Assembly (NCBI GenBank): GCA_947259005.1
Contig: CAMYKP010000006.1
Span: 558,001-622,000 of the forward strand
Direction of reading: 5' to 3'
DNA from: an uncultured Parasphingopyxis sp.
Lineage (GTDB): Bacteria > Pseudomonadota > Alphaproteobacteria > Sphingomonadales > Sphingomonadaceae
Length of the DNA stretch: 64,000 bases
Below the pieces are notes generated by a model. The model saw only the letters and a program-made list of their open reading frames with translations. It was not told the origin of the DNA and did not search any database. Shown piece by piece: positions 8,963 to 18,304 of this stretch (its first letter is position 1; the number at the start of each line of letters is the position of its first letter). The translations under genes were made by a program, and so were the position numbers.

Positions 8963-10057
8963 TCAAGCGCCTTCTGAAAGACTCACCTTTCCGCCTGCGT
9001 GGCGCTCAAGCCTTCCGGCCAGTTCGAGCTCCAGCAAAATTGTCTGAACGACAGCGGGCGCAACATCCGATTGGCGGATCAATTCATCGACCGGAACCGG
9101 GACAGGCCCGAGCAGTTCGGCGATCGTCTCGCGCTGCCTTGCCTCGACATCGGGCGATATCGGTTCCAGTTCGTACTGGCTGTCGGGCTCCTGCATTCTG
9201 GGCACATCGAACGGCTGCAACGTGCTCATCACGTCTTCGACATTCTGGATCAGTGTCGCCCCGTCCCGGATCAGCTGGTTGCAGCCCTGCGCACGCGGAT
9301 CGAGCGGAGAGCCAGGCACCGCCATAACTTCCCTGCCAAACTCATTGGCTTGCCGGGCCGTAATCAATGAGCCGGATTTGGGCGCGGCCTCCACCACGAT
9401 TGTGCCCATGCCCAGCCCGGCAATGATCCGGTTGCGATAGGGAAAGTGTCGGGCCTTGGGTTCGCTTCCCGGCGGCTGCTCCGCCACCAGAACGCCGCGC
9501 TCGGCAATGTCCTGCTGCAACGCTTCATTTTCGGGCGGGTAATGGACATCGATCCCGCCAGCAATCACGGCAATCGTCCCGCTATCGATCGCGCCATTAT
9601 GGGCAGCCGTGTCGATACCGCGCGCCAGACCGGACACCACCACATATCCTTCTGCGCCCAGTTTATAGGCGAGCTCGCGCGCAAAACGGCGTGCCGCTGC
9701 CGAAGCGTTACGTGCGCCCACCATGGCAATCAGCGGTTTTCCGAGAAGGCTGAGATCGCCCCTCACGATCAGGGCCGGAGGGGCGGTCTGTATCTGGGCC
9801 AAGGCAGGCGGATAGGGGCGCTCGTGCAAAAAGATATAGCTCGCGCCCAACCGCTCGACCTCGGCCATCTCGGCCTCAATCGCGTGCGGGTCTGCGAGCT
9901 TCGGCGCCCTGCCCCCACCCCGCTTTGCCAATTCGGGAATGGCGTCCAGCGCGGCTTCAGCCGTTCCGAAACGCGCAAGCAGCTGGGCATAGGCGACAGG
10001 ACCAATATTGCGCGACCGGGCCAGCCGAAGCTTGGCTGCATGGCGCGCTTCAGCCAT
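8963..10057 (-). CDS. dprA: DNA-processing protein DprA
   Basis: The 364-aa protein binds incoming single-stranded DNA during natural transformation and loads RecA. The Rossmann-like core shows MVGARNASAAARRFA, VVSGLARGIDTAAH, VIAGGIDVHYPPEN, FPYRNRIIAGLG and GSLITARQANEFGREV, all typical. A helix-hairpin-like N-terminal segment and a C-terminal winged-helix (DML1-like) domain from ~300 onwards frame it. The start codon overlaps the end of plsY by 8 nt. The gene is intact, so the organism may be competent, but no other competence gene is visible here. Confidence 0.95.
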   Translation of the reverse strand: MAEARHAAKLRLARSRNIGPVAYAQLLARFGTAEAALDAIPELAKRGGGRAPKLADPHAIEAEMAEVERLGASYIFLHERPYPPALAQIQTAPPALIVRGDLSLLGKPLIAMVGARNASAAARRFARELAYKLGAEGYVVVSGLARGIDTAAHNGAIDSGTIAVIAGGIDVHYPPENEALQQDIAERGVLVAEQPPGSEPKARHFPYRNRIIAGLGMGTIVVEAAPKSGSLITARQANEFGREVMAVPGSPLDPRAQGCNQLIRDGATLIQNVEDVMSTLQPFDVPRMQEPDSQYELEPISPDVEARQRETIAELLGPVPVPVDELIRQSDVAPAVVQTILLELELAGRLERHAGGKVSLSEGA

Positions 10058-10667
10058 TTTTGGACGCGCCTACCTTTGGCTCTTCGCGCCGGATCAGGCG
10101 CCCGATATTGCTCCGGTGCTTCCAGACGACGAGCAGCGCGAGGCCGGCAAAAAGGAACATCAGCAGCGCATTGCCCTGCCAGACGGCGGCCACAGGCAAG
10201 GCCAGCGCTGCGCTCAGCCCTCCAAGCGACGAAAAGCGGAACAATGCCACCATCCCGACCCAGACGAGCGCGAACACCAGCAGATAGATCCAGCCAAAAG
10301 CAAGCGCGATGCCAAGCAGTGTCGCCACGCCCTTGCCGCCGCGAAACTTGAGCCAGACCGGATAGCAATGGCCGACAAAGGCCCCGAGCGCCGCGAGCCG
10401 CATCACCTGCTCGGGATCGCCGCCCAGATGCGGCGCAAGCGTCACCGCGAGAAACCCTTTGGCGACATCAAGGAGCAGCGTTGCCGCTGCCAAGCCCTTC
10501 CGACCCGTTCTGAGAACGTTGGTCGCGCCGATATTGCCCGAGCCGATGGCGCGCAAATCCCCGGCCCCGGTCGCGCGGGTCAGGAGCAGCCCGAACGGCA
10601 CCGAACCGAACAGATACCCAAGCAGCAACGCAAGAGCCGGAGCCAGCCAGAGCGGATTTTCGAAAAT
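10050..10667 (-). CDS. plsY: Acyl-phosphate glycerol-3-phosphate acyltransferase PlsY, probable ATT start
   Basis: PlsY transfers an acyl group from acyl-phosphate to glycerol-3-phosphate, the first step of phospholipid synthesis, in the inner membrane. Motifs seen: GYLFGSVPFGLL, GSGNIGATNVLR, the phosphate-binding KFRGGKGVAT and GHCYPVW. No ATG or GTG exists in this frame: it is closed by a TGA just upstream, and the only strong ribosome site (GGGGAGG) sits 6 nt before an ATT at 10665-10667, giving 205 aa with the expected N-terminal helix. A TTG at 10626-10628 is the alternative but drops 13 residues and lacks a ribosome site. Confidence 0.93.
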   Translation of the reverse strand: MFENPLWLAPALALLLGYLFGSVPFGLLLTRATGAGDLRAIGSGNIGATNVLRTGRKGLAAATLLLDVAKGFLAVTLAPHLGGDPEQVMRLAALGAFVGHCYPVWLKFRGGKGVATLLGIALAFGWIYLLVFALVWVGMVALFRFSSLGGLSAALALPVAAVWQGNALLMFLFAGLALLVVWKHRSNIGRLIRREEPKVGASKNG

Positions 10668-10799
10668 GGCGAGCCTCCCCTGTTTTCAGTTCCATCGTAA
10701 TAGCGCGCCTGCCCCGCGCTGCAATCGTCTCGGCCCAAACCATTTTCCGAACCTGCCCTCCATTGCGAGGGCGCGCCGCAGGCCATATGGCACGGACGT

Positions 10800-11597
10800 A
10801 TGGAAGACGCTCGCCCCATTCTGTTGCTCGATACCGGTGTCGGCGGACTTTCGATCCTCGGCCCGATCCGGAAATTGCTGCCCCAGGCGCCAATCGTATT
10901 TGCCCTCGACCAGGCCGGTTTTCCCTATGGACAGAGAACGGAATCCGAACTTTCAGCCCGGGTGCCGGCCCTGTTGGGCAGGCTGGCGGAACATGTCGAT
11001 GCGCGGCTTGCCGTTATCGCCTGCAACACGGCGTCGGTCATCGCGCTTGATCCCGTTCGGGCCGCACTCGCCATCCCGATTGTCGGCACTGTCCCGGCGA
11101 TCAAGCCCGCGGCGGCAATTTCCAAGTCCCGCGTGATCGGTGTGCTGGGCACGGCGGGGACGGTCCGCCAGCCCTATGTCGACAATCTTTCGCGGGATTT
11201 CGCAGCCGACTGCACCGTGATCCGGTTCGGCACCCATGATCTGGTTGAACTGGCGGAGAACAAATTGCGCGGTCGGGTCGCTCCGATTGAGGCGTATCGC
11301 GCGGTTCTCGACGCCCTGTTCAGCCAGGACAAAGGCGACGAAATCGATACGATCGTTCTGGCCTGTACCCATTTCCCGTTGGTCGAGGAGGAACTTGCCG
11401 AGGCAGCCGGACGGCCAATCTCTTTCGTCCATGGCGGAGATGGCATTGCCCGCCGGGTCGCCCATCTGACTGCGGACCAGAAATGGCCTGCAGATCCCGT
11501 CCCCGGCCGCGCAATTTTCATCAGCGATGGAAGCGATCCTGAGCTGCTCCGTCCCGGCCTGGAGCAATATGGGCTGCACAGTTTCGAGACATTGTAG
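10800..11597 (+). CDS. murI: Glutamate racemase
   Basis: The 265-aa cofactor-independent enzyme converts L- to D-glutamate for peptidoglycan. The two catalytic cysteines are in [10 protein letters not shown] (Cys75) and [10 protein letters not shown] (Cys189); DTGVGGLSI at the N-terminus stands where most members have DSGVGG, a conservative change. [10 protein letters not shown] and GVLGTAGTV match the phosphate/carboxylate-binding regions. The gene is divergent from plsY across a 132-bp spacer that should carry both promoters. Confidence 0.95.
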   Translation: MEDARPILLLDTGVGGLSILGPIRKLLPQAPIVFALDQAGFPYGQRTESELSARVPALLGRLAEHVDARLAVIACNTASVIALDPVRAALAIPIVGTVPAIKPAAAISKSRVIGVLGTAGTVRQPYVDNLSRDFAADCTVIRFGTHDLVELAENKLRGRVAPIEAYRAVLDALFSQDKGDEIDTIVLACTHFPLVEEELAEAAGRPISFVHGGDGIARRVAHLTADQKWPADPVPGRAIFISDGSDPELLRPGLEQYGLHSFETL

Positions 11598-11674
11598 GCT
11601 TATTGCGAGTCGTTCGCGCTGGAAATGGCCGATTCCAGCCACTACATGGGCACCAATCCAAAAGCCGGGGAAGA

Positions 11675-12892
11675 ATGTTGGACTATCAGCGCGTATTTTC
11701 GAAAGCCATTGAACGGCTCCACGAAGAGGGCCGCTACCGCGTCTTCATCGATATTCTCCGCAACAAGGGCGCATTCCCCAATGCCCGCTGTTTTGCCGGC
11801 CATAACGGCCCCAAGCCGATTACCGTCTGGTGCTCGAACGATTATCTGTCGATGGGCCAGCACCCCAAGGTTATCGAAGCGATGGAAGAGGCGCTGCACG
11901 ATGTCGGTGCCGGCTCGGGCGGCACACGCAATATCGGCGGCAACACCCATTATCATATCGCGCTCGAGAACGAGCTTGCCGATCTGCACGACAAGGAAGG
12001 CGCGCTGCTCTTCACTTCGGGCTACATCTCCAACGAAGCGACGCTGACGACGCTCGGCAAAGTGCTCCCCGGCTGCGCAATTTTTTCCGATGAGCTCAAC
12101 CATGCCTCGATGATTGCCGGTATCCGCAATGCCGGATGCGAAAAGCATGTGTGGCGGCACAATGATCTCGCCCATCTCGAAGAATTGCTGGCCGCGACCG
12201 ATCCCGAAACACCGAAGCTGATCGCCTTTGAAAGCGTCTATTCGATGGACGGCGATGTCGCGCCGATTGCCGAGATTTGCGATCTGGCCGACAAGTATAA
12301 CGCGCTCACCTATTGCGACGAAGTTCATGCGGTTGGCATGTACGGCGAGCATGGTGGCGGCATCACGGAACGCGACGAAGTGGCCGACCGCGTGACGATA
12401 ATCGAGGGCACGCTGGCCAAGGCGATCGGCGTGATGGGCGGCTATATCGCAGCCGACAAAATGATCGTCGATGTCATCCGCAGCTATGCGCCGGGCTTCA
12501 TCTTCACAACCAGCCTTTCTCCCGTACTCGTCGCCGGAGCGCTGGCAAGCGTCAGGCATCTCAAGAGCTCGAGCGAAGAGCGCGAAGGCCAGCAGGCCTC
12601 CGCAGCCCGGCTCAAGACGATGTTTACGGAAGCCGGCTTGCCGGTCATGGATTCAACGACCCATATCGTACCGCTGATGGTCGGCGATCCGGTTAACGCC
12701 AAGCGAATCAGCGATATTCTGCTCGCCGAATATGGTGTCTATGTCCAGCCCATCAATTACCCGACCGTCCCGCGCGGCACAGAGCGTCTGCGCTTTACAC
12801 CGGGCCCGACGCATACGCCGGAAATGATGCGCGAACTGACCGAGGCCCTCGTCGAAATCTGGGACCGGATGGAGCTTCGGCTCGCGGCCTAG
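11675..12892 (+). CDS. hemA: 5-aminolevulinate synthase (Shemin pathway)
   Basis: The 405-aa PLP enzyme condenses glycine with succinyl-CoA to 5-aminolevulinate, the alphaproteobacterial entry to heme and other tetrapyrroles. Motifs: [54 protein letters not shown] and the PLP lysine in [12 protein letters not shown] (Lys249). Most members have an F in place of the I after AKA. The ATG at 11675 follows GGGGAAG and gives normal family length. It uses glycine, linking it to the glyA and gcv genes also in this window. Confidence 0.96.
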   Translation: MLDYQRVFSKAIERLHEEGRYRVFIDILRNKGAFPNARCFAGHNGPKPITVWCSNDYLSMGQHPKVIEAMEEALHDVGAGSGGTRNIGGNTHYHIALENELADLHDKEGALLFTSGYISNEATLTTLGKVLPGCAIFSDELNHASMIAGIRNAGCEKHVWRHNDLAHLEELLAATDPETPKLIAFESVYSMDGDVAPIAEICDLADKYNALTYCDEVHAVGMYGEHGGGITERDEVADRVTIIEGTLAKAIGVMGGYIAADKMIVDVIRSYAPGFIFTTSLSPVLVAGALASVRHLKSSSEEREGQQASAARLKTMFTEAGLPVMDSTTHIVPLMVGDPVNAKRISDILLAEYGVYVQPINYPTVPRGTERLRFTPGPTHTPEMMRELTEALVEIWDRMELRLAA

Positions 12893-12940
12893 ACTATCTG
12901 GTAATGGCGGAAACGGGGACGGACACGGGAATGGACCGAA

Positions 12941-13975
12941 ATTAGCGACAGGCAAACCGCGTTCCGCCGAATCTTCGGGGCTACGGTAATTGCCTCGGTA
13001 TCGGGCATCGGCGTTTATTTTCTGGTACAATCAGCAGGCCCGGAAAGCGGTCTTATCAGCTTTTCGTTCCTCTTCATGCTGCCAGCGGTTCTGTGTGCTT
13101 TCATAGCCTACGTGGCCGACCCGTTATCGCAGCGTCGGCGGCTTTTTTATCTGCTCGTTCCCATCTGGGTATTAGCCGGTACTTTGGTGGTTTCCGTATT
13201 TTTGCTGCGCGAGGGCGTGATCTGCATTTTGATGCTTTTGCCGCTTTGGGCGATTAGCGGCATCGCCGGATCCTTTCTTGTTTACGCCCTCCGGAGAAAG
13301 GAACGCGAACGACGGGAAAGCCAGGAGCAATCGAGGGTCTTCTCGGCAGCGCTTTTGCTGCTCCCTCTGATGGCAATGCAGGCAGAAACGATGATCGAAT
13401 GGCCACGAGCCAATTATTCGGTAACACGATCAATTGTCATCGAAGCGCCGGCCGAAGTCATTTGGCCTCTCGTTCAGGGAATTTCGGATGTGCAGCCGGG
13501 TGAAGGCAGTTGGAACATATCGCAAGACCTCATTGGCATCCCCCGGCCCCTCGGCGCAAGGCTGGAAGGCAGTGGAATTGGAGCGACCCGTCATGCGCGC
13601 TGGGACCGGGAAATCCAGTTCTCGGAGACAATTACAGAATGGCAGGAAAACCGGCGAATCGGCTGGCAGTTCGATTTCGAAGAACCGAGCAACTGGGGCA
13701 TCGCAGACCCCCATCTCCACCCTGACAGCACTGTCGCTCGCGTTGTACGAGGGGGTTATACAATTGAGCCATTAGGCCCCAATCGTACTCGGGTTTCCCT
13801 GGATACACAGTATTGGGTCCGGACCCCGGCCAACGCATATTCAGCATTGTGGGGGCAGCTGATATTGGGCGACCTGTCCAACAACCTGCTCGCTCTCATC
13901 AAGCAACGAGCCGAACGGCCGCAGCCTGAACAAGCAACCAACACCCAATCCCAGGAATTGAATCATGACCTATGA
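12941..13975 (+). CDS. Membrane protein with C-terminal SRPBCC (START-like) domain; 5' end disturbed
   Basis: The protein has four or five hydrophobic helices followed from ~residue 170 by an SRPBCC/polyketide-cyclase-like lipid-binding domain (TRSIVIEAPAEVIWPLVQGI, later WDREIQFSETITEWQENRRIGWQF). The frame is open from 12905 and encodes a complete first helix (from ~12974), but has no ATG or GTG there; the first ATG is at 13076 and would cut helix 2 in half. An ATG at 12904 with natural-looking codons is one base out of frame and stops at 12945. Either a one-base frameshift in an AAA run near 12940 or an ATT start at 12941 would restore it. Function unknown. Confidence 0.65.
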   Translation: MSDRQTAFRRIFGATVIASVSGIGVYFLVQSAGPESGLISFSFLFMLPAVLCAFIAYVADPLSQRRRLFYLLVPIWVLAGTLVVSVFLLREGVICILMLLPLWAISGIAGSFLVYALRRKERERRESQEQSRVFSAALLLLPLMAMQAETMIEWPRANYSVTRSIVIEAPAEVIWPLVQGISDVQPGEGSWNISQDLIGIPRPLGARLEGSGIGATRHARWDREIQFSETITEWQENRRIGWQFDFEEPSNWGIADPHLHPDSTVARVVRGGYTIEPLGPNRTRVSLDTQYWVRTPANAYSALWGQLILGDLSNNLLALIKQRAERPQPEQATNTQSQELNHDL

Positions 13976-14642
13976 CGACGTCGTCCTTGGGCGGAAAAGC
14001 ATACGCGGGTTTCTCGACAAACCCGTACCGCGCAAAACCATCGAGGAAGTGCTCGAGCTCGCCTGCCGGGCACCTTCGAGTTTCAATAACCAGTGCTGGA
14101 ATTTTTCGGTCGTAACCGGTGAGCCGCTCGATGCGATCCGCAAGGGGAATACCGAAGGCATCCTATCCGGAAAACCGGACAGCCGGGAATTTCGGACTTT
14201 CACCACAGTGCCCGACGAGCATCGTGGTCGGCAGATCGAGATTGCTAAACAACTATTTGGTGCGATGGGCATCGAGCGAGAGGACAAGGAAGGCCGGCAG
14301 GATTGGGTATTACGCGGCTTTCGCCAGTTCGATGCACCGGTCAGCGTGGTTGTCACCTATGACCGGGTCTTGCTCGGCAGCGATATCGCGCCCTTTGATT
14401 GCGGGGCGGTGACGAATGCACTCGTCAACGCGGCATGGTCCCGGGGGCTTGGCTGCGTGATCAACAGCCAGGGCATCATGCAGTCCCCGGTCGTCCGCGA
14501 ACATGCAGATATTCCGGACGATCAGGTCATCATGATCTGCGTTGCGATGGGCTGGCCAGACCCCGATTTTCCCGCCAACGCCGTTTATTCGCACCGCAAA
14601 CCTCTGGAAGACACTGTTCGCTTCGTTGGCTTCGAAGAATGA
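13965..14642 (+). CDS. Nitroreductase family protein (FMN-dependent)
   Basis: The 225-aa protein opens with the nitroreductase signature RKSIRGFLDKPVPRKTIEEVLELACRAPSSFNNQCW-type segment (starting ~residue 10), in which the Arg-Ser-x-Arg and the PSSFNNQ loop bind FMN; the C-terminal region GLGCVINSQGI and VAMGWPDPDFPAN also fits. Members reduce nitro groups, quinones or flavins with NAD(P)H; no substrate can be assigned. It starts within the last 11 nt of the SRPBCC gene, so the two are probably co-translated. Confidence 0.88.
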   Translation: MTYDDVVLGRKSIRGFLDKPVPRKTIEEVLELACRAPSSFNNQCWNFSVVTGEPLDAIRKGNTEGILSGKPDSREFRTFTTVPDEHRGRQIEIAKQLFGAMGIEREDKEGRQDWVLRGFRQFDAPVSVVVTYDRVLLGSDIAPFDCGAVTNALVNAAWSRGLGCVINSQGIMQSPVVREHADIPDDQVIMICVAMGWPDPDFPANAVYSHRKPLEDTVRFVGFEE

Positions 14643-14654
14643 AGCGGCTTTTTT
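14629..14654 (+). terminator. Weak possible intrinsic terminator at the nitroreductase stop
   Basis: A short hairpin GCTTC (14629-14633) / GAAGC (14641-14645) spans the stop codon and is followed by a run of six T bases (14649-14654). The stem is only 5 bp, so it is a weak candidate. Confidence 0.3.
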
Positions 14655-14734
14655 ATCCATCGGGGGAGCGAGGTTAAATCCACAATTGGCTGGGGACTGC
14701 CGCGATTATCACGGACCAGACCGGCGTGGCGCGC

Positions 14735-15361
14735 TTACCAGCCGCCCAGATAAAGCTGGGTAATGCCATAGGCGTTCACTGTCATATGGGCGATAATTGC
14801 CGGCAGCAGCTTCTTGCCTGTGCCGATATATATCAGGCCGAACAGGAATCCGATCATACCGGTGGTCACGACGCCGGGTATGCCCTGGTAGAAATGAGTC
14901 GCGCCAAAAACACATGCTGACAGCAACGCCAGCCAGATCGCCGAGCGTTGCCCGAATATCTGCGAGCCCCAACCGACGACGAACCCGCGAAAGATCAATT
15001 CCTCGGCGACCCCGCCAAACAGCAAACCCAGAGCCAGAAACGCTAGATAGTTTTGAAGATTGCCCTCGATCTCACCAAATCCCTCCAGCGCGATCTCACT
15101 GCCTGCAAGGCTTTCGACAAGCGGCTCTATGGCAAAGTCGAACAGCACCGCAATTGCGAGGCCGCATACCAGTCCAACAGCAATGGATCGCGCGATGCCG
15201 CCATATCGAAAGGCGAGTGCCGGTTGCCGTGACGGCGCGACAAAGACCAGCGCCAATATGACGATCGCAAGCGATATCAAGGCGCCCATCCCGGGAAGAA
15301 GAAGAGCCGGCACAAGCGGAGAGAGGCAGAGCGCACCGTGTAACAGGGGTTTGCGGTCCAT
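14735..15361 (-). CDS. CPBP family intramembrane glutamic endopeptidase
   Basis: The 208-aa integral membrane protein has the CPBP (Rce1-like/Abi) motif 1 EELIFRGFVVGW, with the Glu-Glu pair and Arg, and motif 2 FGATHFYQG with its histidine, in a set of six or so hydrophobic helices. Bacterial members are putative membrane proteases, sometimes bacteriocin-immunity or stress related. The ATG at 15361 is chosen for the AGGAG site 8 nt upstream. It is divergent from a PadR-type regulator 41 bp away, which likely controls it. Confidence 0.88.
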   Translation of the reverse strand: MDRKPLLHGALCLSPLVPALLLPGMGALISLAIVILALVFVAPSRQPALAFRYGGIARSIAVGLVCGLAIAVLFDFAIEPLVESLAGSEIALEGFGEIEGNLQNYLAFLALGLLFGGVAEELIFRGFVVGWGSQIFGQRSAIWLALLSACVFGATHFYQGIPGVVTTGMIGFLFGLIYIGTGKKLLPAIIAHMTVNAYGITQLYLGGW

Positions 15362-15402
15362 ATGCGACTCTCCTATTTTTAGTGCGAATCGCATTATATG
15401 AT
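15362..15402. promoter_or_regulatory. Divergent control region with phased TGCGA repeats (candidate PadR operator)
   Basis: Between the two start codons lies a perfect odd palindrome TGCGA-A-TCGCA (15383-15393). Its left half, TGCGAATC, recurs as TGCGACTC at 15362-15369, exactly 21 bp upstream, i.e. two helical turns. AT-rich stretches (TATTTTT and TTATATGAT) next to the repeats could be -10 elements. Binding by the neighbouring PadR protein is inference. Confidence 0.5.
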
Positions 15403-15966
15403 ATGCTGGGCCTGATGCAAGAATCGGAAAAACCTGCGAGAATGACGGAACTTGAAAGCTGCGTATTGGGCCTGATCGCGCAATTGGAGCCCTGCACCGC
15501 CTATCAAATTCGCAACGCCTTCGAGGATTCGCTGACAACGAGCTGGCGGGCGAGCACCGGTTCCATCTATCCGCTGATACGTAAACTGGATGCGCGCGGT
15601 CTGATCACTTCCGTAGCGGTCCCCAAGGACGGCCGCGGTTCCCGCCTGCTGCGCTTGACCGAACCAGGCCGGGATGCATTGCTCACCTGGCTGGCTGCCC
15701 AGCCAGACTGGCTGGGCGAGCCAAGTGCCGACGCAATCCGCACGCGCAGCCATTTCCTCGAACTCCTGCCGGCCAGGGAACGCCGCTCGGCCGTTGTCGC
15801 ATGGCTAAAGGCGACCGTTCGAAATATCGATCACGCGAAAGAAAAGCTCGCGCGCTACAGGGACGATGGCGCGACAGTTGATGCCCGCGCACATTCGGGT
15901 GCCGTCATGCAACTCGAAGCGCGCAAGGCTTGGCTCGAAACGCTACTCGACGATCCCGATCTCTGA
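15403..15966 (+). CDS. PadR family transcriptional regulator
   Basis: The ~187-aa protein has an N-terminal winged helix of the PadR type: ESCVLGLIAQLEPCTAYQIRNAFEDSL, SIYPLIRKLDARGLI, then the wing around PKDGRGSRLLRLTEPG. The C-terminal half (~100-187) is helical and matches the PadR C-terminal dimerisation region. PadR proteins usually repress a neighbouring gene and respond to small molecules. The start is uncertain: ATG at 15403, ATG at 15415 or ATG at 15442, none with a strong ribosome site; a GTG at 15382 would fall inside the palindrome. Divergent from the CPBP gene. Confidence 0.82.
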   Translation: MLGLMQESEKPARMTELESCVLGLIAQLEPCTAYQIRNAFEDSLTTSWRASTGSIYPLIRKLDARGLITSVAVPKDGRGSRLLRLTEPGRDALLTWLAAQPDWLGEPSADAIRTRSHFLELLPARERRSAVVAWLKATVRNIDHAKEKLARYRDDGATVDARAHSGAVMQLEARKAWLETLLDDPDL

Positions 15967-16070
15967 GAAGCGAGCCGCACAGGCCAAAAATGTGGAAAAA
16001 ACCACAATGGGTGGTGGCGGAAACATGTCATCCCGCCTAAATAAGCCTCGCACCGCCCTTGGAGGCTCTC

Positions 16071-16529
16071 ATGCCCTATAGCATCGCCATCGCATCCGAT
16101 CATGCCGCAATCGAGCTCAAGGCCGCCCTTTTCGCCTGGCTTGAGGAGCAGGGTCATGCGGTCAAGGATCTCGGCCCCTATTCCACGGATTCAGTCGATT
16201 ATCCCGACTATGGCTATGCCCTGGCCGAGGCCGTCGCCTCCGACCATGTGGATTTTGGCGTGGCGCTGTGCGGATCGGGAATCGGCATCTCGATCGCCGT
16301 GAATCGTAATCCGGCCTGCCGCTGCGCGCTTGTTTCGGACAATCTTTCGGCCCGGCTTTCCCGCGAGCATAATGACGCGAACGTGATCGCGATGGGTGCG
16401 CGCCTGATCGGCATCGAAACCGCCAAAGACTGTCTTGCCGCCTTTCTCGCCACCGATTTTGGCGGCGACCGTCATCAGCGCCGTGTCGACAAACTCTCGA
16501 ACCCGGCCCCCGCAAAGGAACCCGCATGA
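16071..16529 (+). CDS. rpiB: Ribose-5-phosphate isomerase B
   Basis: The 152-aa enzyme interconverts ribose 5-phosphate and ribulose 5-phosphate in the pentose phosphate pathway. [13 protein letters not shown] at the start, [13 protein letters not shown] (active-site Cys and anion hole) and [14 protein letters not shown] are family motifs. The ATG at 16071 has GGAGG 6 nt upstream. It overlaps glyA by 4 nt and heads the rpiB-glyA-nrdR-trmJ operon. A small TGTGG/CCACA hairpin lies ~75 nt upstream. Confidence 0.95.
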   Translation: MPYSIAIASDHAAIELKAALFAWLEEQGHAVKDLGPYSTDSVDYPDYGYALAEAVASDHVDFGVALCGSGIGISIAVNRNPACRCALVSDNLSARLSREHNDANVIAMGARLIGIETAKDCLAAFLATDFGGDRHQRRVDKLSNPAPAKEPA

Positions 16530-17839
16530 GCACCAATCCTGCCAATCTCAATGATGTACAGCCCGACGGCTTCTTTACCGACCGGGTCGGCACGACCGAC
16601 CCCGATATCGCCGACGCGCTAAAGGCAGAGCTTCACCGCCAGCAAAAGCAGATCGAGCTGATCGCCTCTGAAAATATCGTGTCCAAGGCGGTACTCGAGG
16701 CACAGGGATCGGTGCTGACCAACAAATATGCGGAAGGCTATCCGGGCCGCCGTTATTATCAGGGCTGCGCACCGTCCGACTCCGTCGAGACGCTGGCGAT
16801 CGAGCGCGCAAAACAGCTTTTCGGATGCGGTTTTGCCAATGTGCAGCCCCATTCGGGTGCACAGGCCAATGGCGCAGTGATGCTGGCGCTGCTGACGCCC
16901 GGCGATACGATCCTCGGCATGTCGCTCGACGCCGGGGGCCATCTCACCCATGGCGCGAAACCGGCGCAATCCGGCAAATGGTTCAACGCTATCCAGTACG
17001 GCGTGAAGGCGGACACCCATCTGATCGATTATGATCAGGTGGAGGCGCTTGCCAAAGAGCACCAGCCCAAGCTCATCATCGCGGGCGGCTCCGCCTATCC
17101 GCGGATCATCGACTTTGCCCGCTTCCGCGAGATCGCTGACATGGTCGGGGCCTATCTGATGGTCGACATGGCGCATTTCGCAGGACTGGTGGCGACAGGC
17201 GTTCACCCGACGCCGTTCGGCAATGCCCATGTCGTGACGACGACAACCCACAAGACCTTGCGCGGTCCGCGCGGCGGAATGGTGCTGACCGATGACGAAG
17301 CCATCGCCAAGAAGATCAATTCCGCCGTCTTCCCCGGTCTTCAGGGCGGCCCGTTAATGCATGTGATTGCGGCCAAGGCAGTAGCTTTTGGCGAAGCACT
17401 ACGCCCCGAATTCAAGACCTACGCCGCCGCCGTGGTCGAAAACGCCAAGGTATTGGCAAGCCGTCTCAAGGAACGCGGCGCGGATCTCGTCGCGGGCGGC
17501 ACCGACACGCATGTCGCGCTGATCGACCTGCGGCCGCTGGGTGTCACTGGCCGAGATGCCGATGAAGCGCTCGAGCGTGCGGGCATCACCTGCAACAAGA
17601 ACGGCATCCCGTTCGATCCCCTGCCCCCGGCGAAAACGAGCGGCATCCGCGTGGGATCGCCTGCGGGCACGACGCGCGGCTTCGGCCCGGCCGAATTCCG
17701 CGAGATCGGCGATATGGTCGCCGATGTACTGGAAGGCCTTCGTGACAAGGGTGAAGCAGGCGATCCGGCGGTGGAAGCCGAGGTCAAGCAGCGCGTCGAA
17801 GCTCTGTGCGCGCGCTTCCCAATTTACCCGGAACTTTAG
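16526..17839 (+). CDS. glyA: Serine hydroxymethyltransferase
   Basis: The 437-aa PLP enzyme interconverts serine plus tetrahydrofolate with glycine plus 5,10-methylene-THF, the main source of one-carbon units. Seen: [60 protein letters not shown] and the PLP-lysine motif [13 protein letters not shown] (Lys243). Start overlaps the rpiB stop (ATGA). It complements the glycine-cleavage operon at 35-40 kb. Confidence 0.97.
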   Translation: MSTNPANLNDVQPDGFFTDRVGTTDPDIADALKAELHRQQKQIELIASENIVSKAVLEAQGSVLTNKYAEGYPGRRYYQGCAPSDSVETLAIERAKQLFGCGFANVQPHSGAQANGAVMLALLTPGDTILGMSLDAGGHLTHGAKPAQSGKWFNAIQYGVKADTHLIDYDQVEALAKEHQPKLIIAGGSAYPRIIDFARFREIADMVGAYLMVDMAHFAGLVATGVHPTPFGNAHVVTTTTHKTLRGPRGGMVLTDDEAIAKKINSAVFPGLQGGPLMHVIAAKAVAFGEALRPEFKTYAAAVVENAKVLASRLKERGADLVAGGTDTHVALIDLRPLGVTGRDADEALERAGITCNKNGIPFDPLPPAKTSGIRVGSPAGTTRGFGPAEFREIGDMVADVLEGLRDKGEAGDPAVEAEVKQRVEALCARFPIYPEL

Positions 17840-17842
17840 TAG

Positions 17843-18304
17843 ATGCGTTGTCCTTTCTGTGCGCATGACAGCAGCCAGGTAAAGGACAGCCGGCCGACCG
17901 AAGACGGCGCGACAATCCGGCGGCGGCGGCAATGCGAAAGCTGCGCGGCGCGCTTCACGACGTTCGAGCGGATTCAGCTGCGCGAACTTACGGTTGTGAA
18001 AAGCGAAGACCGGCGCGAACCGTTCAGCCGCGACAAGCTCCATACCTCCGTGACGCTTGCCTGCCGGAAACGGGGCGTAGGCAGCGAACAGATCGACCAG
18101 CTGGTATCCGGAATCCAGCGCCAGCTCGAAACCAGCGGCGAAACGGAGATTGCCTCGAAAACCATCGGCAGGATGGTGATGGAAGGCCTGCAGCAGCTCG
18201 ACAGCGTCGCCTATATCCGCTTCGCCAGCGTCTATAAGGATTTTCGCGAGGCCAAGGATTTCGAGGATTTCGCGGGTACTGTTAAGGACCTGTTCGAGGA
18301 GTGA
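17843..18304 (+). CDS. nrdR: Transcriptional repressor NrdR
   Basis: The 153-aa protein represses ribonucleotide reductase genes and senses ATP/dATP. The N-terminal zinc ribbon has Cys3, Cys6, Cys31 and Cys34 (CPFC ... CESC), followed by the RFTTFERI segment and an ATP-cone domain ([16 protein letters not shown] ... [14 protein letters not shown]). It lies 3 nt after glyA, a common arrangement in proteobacteria, and overlaps the next start (GTGA) by 4 nt. Confidence 0.97.
   Translation: MRCPFCAHDSSQVKDSRPTEDGATIRRRRQCESCAARFTTFERIQLRELTVVKSEDRREPFSRDKLHTSVTLACRKRGVGSEQIDQLVSGIQRQLETSGETEIASKTIGRMVMEGLQQLDSVAYIRFASVYKDFREAKDFEDFAGTVKDLFEE

Noticed and set aside
7818-9047. 409-codon plus-strand open frame opposite topA
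   Set aside because: Antisense shadow; topA has every catalytic motif in the other direction.
16025-16081. 18-codon ORF running into the rpiB start, as a possible leader peptide
   Set aside because: No ribosome site, no run of one amino acid, and no attenuator hairpin with T-tract follows.
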